A stretch of DNA of 38,897 bases from Planctomycetaceae bacterium. GTDB lineage: Bacteria > Planctomycetota > Planctomycetia > Planctomycetales > Planctomycetaceae. The stretch's first letter is position 1; every line of letters starts with the position of its first letter. The stretch spans positions 1 through 38,897 of the forward strand of contig JALQUR010000211.1 of assembly GCA_023260695.1 (NCBI GenBank), in the 5' to 3' direction. A model generated the notes under the pieces. The model had not been told where the DNA came from. It was given only the letters and a program-made list of their open reading frames with translations, and did not search any database. Below, in pieces: positions 36,515-38,897 of the stretch. The translations under genes were made by a program, and so were the position numbers.

Positions 36515-37921
36515 ATGCTTACATTTGCAGATCACGATCCACGACTCGGACGGCGGAATTTCCTGACTGCAGGTTCGCTCGGTCTGGGTGGACTCAGCCT
36601 GACCGGTCTGCTGAATGCAGCGGCAGGCGGCGAAACATCACCAGCAGCACAATCCGTCCTCAAGGATCGCTCGGTCATCTTTCTGTTTCTGCATGGGGGC
36701 CCCAGCCAGACAGAAACGTTCGACCCCAAGATGACGGCTCCCGTCGGCATCCAGAGTGCCACCGGGGAACTGCAGACGCGAATTCCTGGTGTGACCTTCG
36801 GAGGCACCTTTCCAAAGCTCGCGGCACTTGCCGATCAGGTCAGCATTGTGCGGTCCTTTCAGACGGGTGATGGCAACCACGATATCAAACCCATCGTGGG
36901 AAAAAACACGCTGAATGCCAATCTGGGATCGATCTATTCGCGAGTAGCCGGGACCAGCAGAACCGGCTCGGGAATTCCCACAAATATCGCTCTGTTTCCT
37001 CAGGCAGTGGTGCCGGATGCCCAGCCCGCGGTGAAGAATTTTGGCGACTTCACGTCTGCCGGCACACTCGGTGACGCATATCGCCCGTTCGTCCCGGGCT
37101 CGGACGGCGAAGCACAGCAGAACATGACACTGTCCTTCGAACGCAGCCGTCTCGATGATCGTCGGCATCTGCTGGACCGTCTGGACGGACTCCGCCGGAC
37201 CTTTGACAAATCTGCGGCGACCGCCGGAATTGATTCGATTCGCCAGCAGGCGTTTGAGACGATCACTGGTGGAGTGGCACAGGCATTTGATCTCAGTCGG
37301 GAATCTCCGGACGTCGTCCGCCGCTACGATACCTCCGGCCTGCTGACGGCTGATGACATCAGTCGCAAATGGAACAATCACCGCAACTATGTGGACAACG
37401 TTCAGAGCCTGGGGCGTCTGCTCCTGCTTGCTCGGCGCCTCTGTGAAGCAGGTTGCGGATTTGTGACTGTCACCACCAACTTTGTCTGGGACATGCACTC
37501 CGACGTCAATAATGCTGGCGTCGAAGAGGGAATGCGATATATGGGCCACCCACTGGACCACGCACTTTCCGCATTCATCGAAGACGTGCAGGCGCGAGGG
37601 CAGCAGGACAAAATAATGCTTGTTGCCTGCGGCGAAATGGGCCGTACACCCAGAATCAATGCCAAAGGCGGCCGCGATCACTGGGGGCGCATCGCTCCAC
37701 TGCTGGTGACTGGTGGTGGTGTCCCCGGGGGACAGGTGATCGGGCATTCCAGCCGCGATGCCGGAGAACCAGCTTCTGCCCCATTGGGCATACCACATCT
37801 CATTTCCACCGTCATTCACTCCGTGTTTGATGTCGGTTTACTGCGACTTGTGCCCGGTGTACCGCGGGAATTCACGCAGCAGCTTGCCGCAGCACCACCC
37901 ATTCCGGAGCTTCTGCCCTGA
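36515..37921 (+). CDS. DUF1501 (sulfatase-like) protein with Tat signal
   Basis: GRRNFLTAGSLGLGGLSLTGLL Tat motif; VIFLFLHGGPSQTETFDPKMTAPVGIQSATGELQTRIPGVTFGGTFPKLA; LVACGEMGRTPRINAKGGRDHWGRIAPLLVTGGGVPGGQVIG. Confidence 0.96.
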   Translation: MLTFADHDPRLGRRNFLTAGSLGLGGLSLTGLLNAAAGGETSPAAQSVLKDRSVIFLFLHGGPSQTETFDPKMTAPVGIQSATGELQTRIPGVTFGGTFPKLAALADQVSIVRSFQTGDGNHDIKPIVGKNTLNANLGSIYSRVAGTSRTGSGIPTNIALFPQAVVPDAQPAVKNFGDFTSAGTLGDAYRPFVPGSDGEAQQNMTLSFERSRLDDRRHLLDRLDGLRRTFDKSAATAGIDSIRQQAFETITGGVAQAFDLSRESPDVVRRYDTSGLLTADDISRKWNNHRNYVDNVQSLGRLLLLARRLCEAGCGFVTVTTNFVWDMHSDVNNAGVEEGMRYMGHPLDHALSAFIEDVQARGQQDKIMLVACGEMGRTPRINAKGGRDHWGRIAPLLVTGGGVPGGQVIGHSSRDAGEPASAPLGIPHLISTVIHSVFDVGLLRLVPGVPREFTQQLAAAPPIPELLP

Positions 37922-38116
37922 GCTCCTGCAGTCCGCGGCCACAACATTCATGACTCCAGGCTGCGGGATTCCCGGCCGTATTGTTAAGACTCCCCCTGCG
38001 GTAACTGACAAGCGTGTGACGCTGCCATAAACTATCCGATTCGTGCTGCCTTCCGGCAGCCCCTGAACAGGTGCCGATGCACTGTCCACCGCAGAATCAG
38101 GTGTCTGCTGTTGTCA

Positions 38117-38897
38117 TTGACCAGCTCGCAACTCTTTCGCAGAACAGTTGGAGTCTTTCTGCTGCTCTCTCTGCCGGCGTTGATCGCGCTGACAGCGACA
38201 ATGCAGGTACGTCTGGAAACACAGAGTCGGCTGGCACACGAGCAGATGGTGCAACGGCAACTGGCAGAATATGCGCTGCGGCTGCAGCAGCCCGATCCAG
38301 CAATGCAGACTCTCGAACTGCTCAATCGCACTCTGCTTGAGGGGCAAACGCTGCGGCTCTTCGAACGAAAGGACAACGGAATTCTGGATGAGCAGCAGCT
38401 GCCCGTTGAAGATATCACAATCGTCTCAGTCGTCCGCACAGCAGTTCAGCAGCAACGATCCCAGCGCTACATCGTGCTGGATGACACTGATCGAGCAGTG
38501 CTGGCAGCCTGCCGTCGAATTAACCGTGGCGGGACTACGGCCTACCTGCTGCTGACTTCTGATCCTGCCACTTCAATCACCGCTCAGACGCGTATGTCTG
38601 CGGTTCTGAAACAGGCTGTGATCGCGACATGGCTGATCAGCATCGCCTGTCTGCTCATCGCAGTCCATGGATTCATCAGGCCGCTGCGACTGATGGCATC
38701 CCGGATGCACAGCGAAGTCGACCGCACCAGCCGCGAAAACATGCTGCTGGCAGTTTCCGATCGCCCGGACGAACTGGGGGAGGTAGCTGCAGCGCTCTAC
38801 CGACTGGAAAATGAACTGCGTGCCCGCATTCGTTCTCTCGAAGAAACCCGACTGCGTTCTGACGGAGCCGTTGGCCTGCTCACAACTGTTCTGGAGT
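38117..38897 (+). CDS. Membrane sensor with two TM segments and HAMP domain (probable histidine kinase or related), 3' truncated
   Basis: Own translation from TTG 38117: MTSSQLFRRTVGVFLLLSLPALIALTATMQVRLETQSRLAHEQM...KQAVIATWLISIACLLIAVHGFIRPLRLMASRMHSEVDRTSRENMLLAVSDRPDELGEVAAALYRLENELRARIRSLEETRLRSDGAVGLLTTVLE. No stop before the window end, hence absent from the ORF track. Confidence 0.7.
   Translation, partial: MTSSQLFRRTVGVFLLLSLPALIALTATMQVRLETQSRLAHEQMVQRQLAEYALRLQQPDPAMQTLELLNRTLLEGQTLRLFERKDNGILDEQQLPVEDITIVSVVRTAVQQQRSQRYIVLDDTDRAVLAACRRINRGGTTAYLLLTSDPATSITAQTRMSAVLKQAVIATWLISIACLLIAVHGFIRPLRLMASRMHSEVDRTSRENMLLAVSDRPDELGEVAAALYRLENELRARIRSLEETRLRSDGAVGLLTTVLE

Noticed and set aside
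36638-37819. 393-aa minus-strand ORF opposite the DUF1501 gene
   Set aside because: Antisense to a clear DUF1501 coding sequence; no recognisable domain; typical shadow ORF in a moderately GC-rich genome.

Overview
This window looks like an ordinary chromosomal region of a planctomycete (PVC group). It has no convincing mobile element, CRISPR array, tRNA or rRNA. On the minus strand from the left edge: a truncated MoxR-type AAA+ ATPase, a large VWA-domain membrane protein, an NHL-repeat lipoprotein, an ABC ATPase, pheS, rplT, rpmI and an SDR/thioester-reductase-like protein. A plus-strand DapA-family gene follows, then minus-strand genes for an ImuB-like Y-family polymerase, a DUF1549/DUF1553 cytochrome-type protein, a PQQ-type beta-propeller, and a 1.4-kaa hydrolase / PVC heme-binding / HEAT / cytochrome c fusion. 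Next come plus-strand ThuA, type-1 IPP isomerase and PQQ-propeller genes, a minus-strand sulfotransferase and a two-component system. The right part has a plus-strand Cys-containing secreted protein with a long structured 5' leader, minus-strand asnS and DUF1501, plus-strand ThuA and DUF1501, and the start of a HAMP-type sensor. The most interesting signals are non-coding: (i) a helically phased CTGAAC box array and an adjacent 4x23-bp repeat in the divergent spacer at 22.6-23.3 kb; (ii) an intrinsic terminator/attenuator hairpin just upstream of pheS that overlaps an in-frame ATG and a Phe-Phe codon pair; (iii) an unusual rpmI-rplT-pheS arrangement with a 441-bp structured spacer and no adjacent infC or pheT; (iv) a structured leader upstream of the secreted protein at 30.8 kb; (v) about ten different short tandem duplications (10-23 bp units), nearly all at gene boundaries. 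Functional calls come from reading motifs only; no database searches were run.
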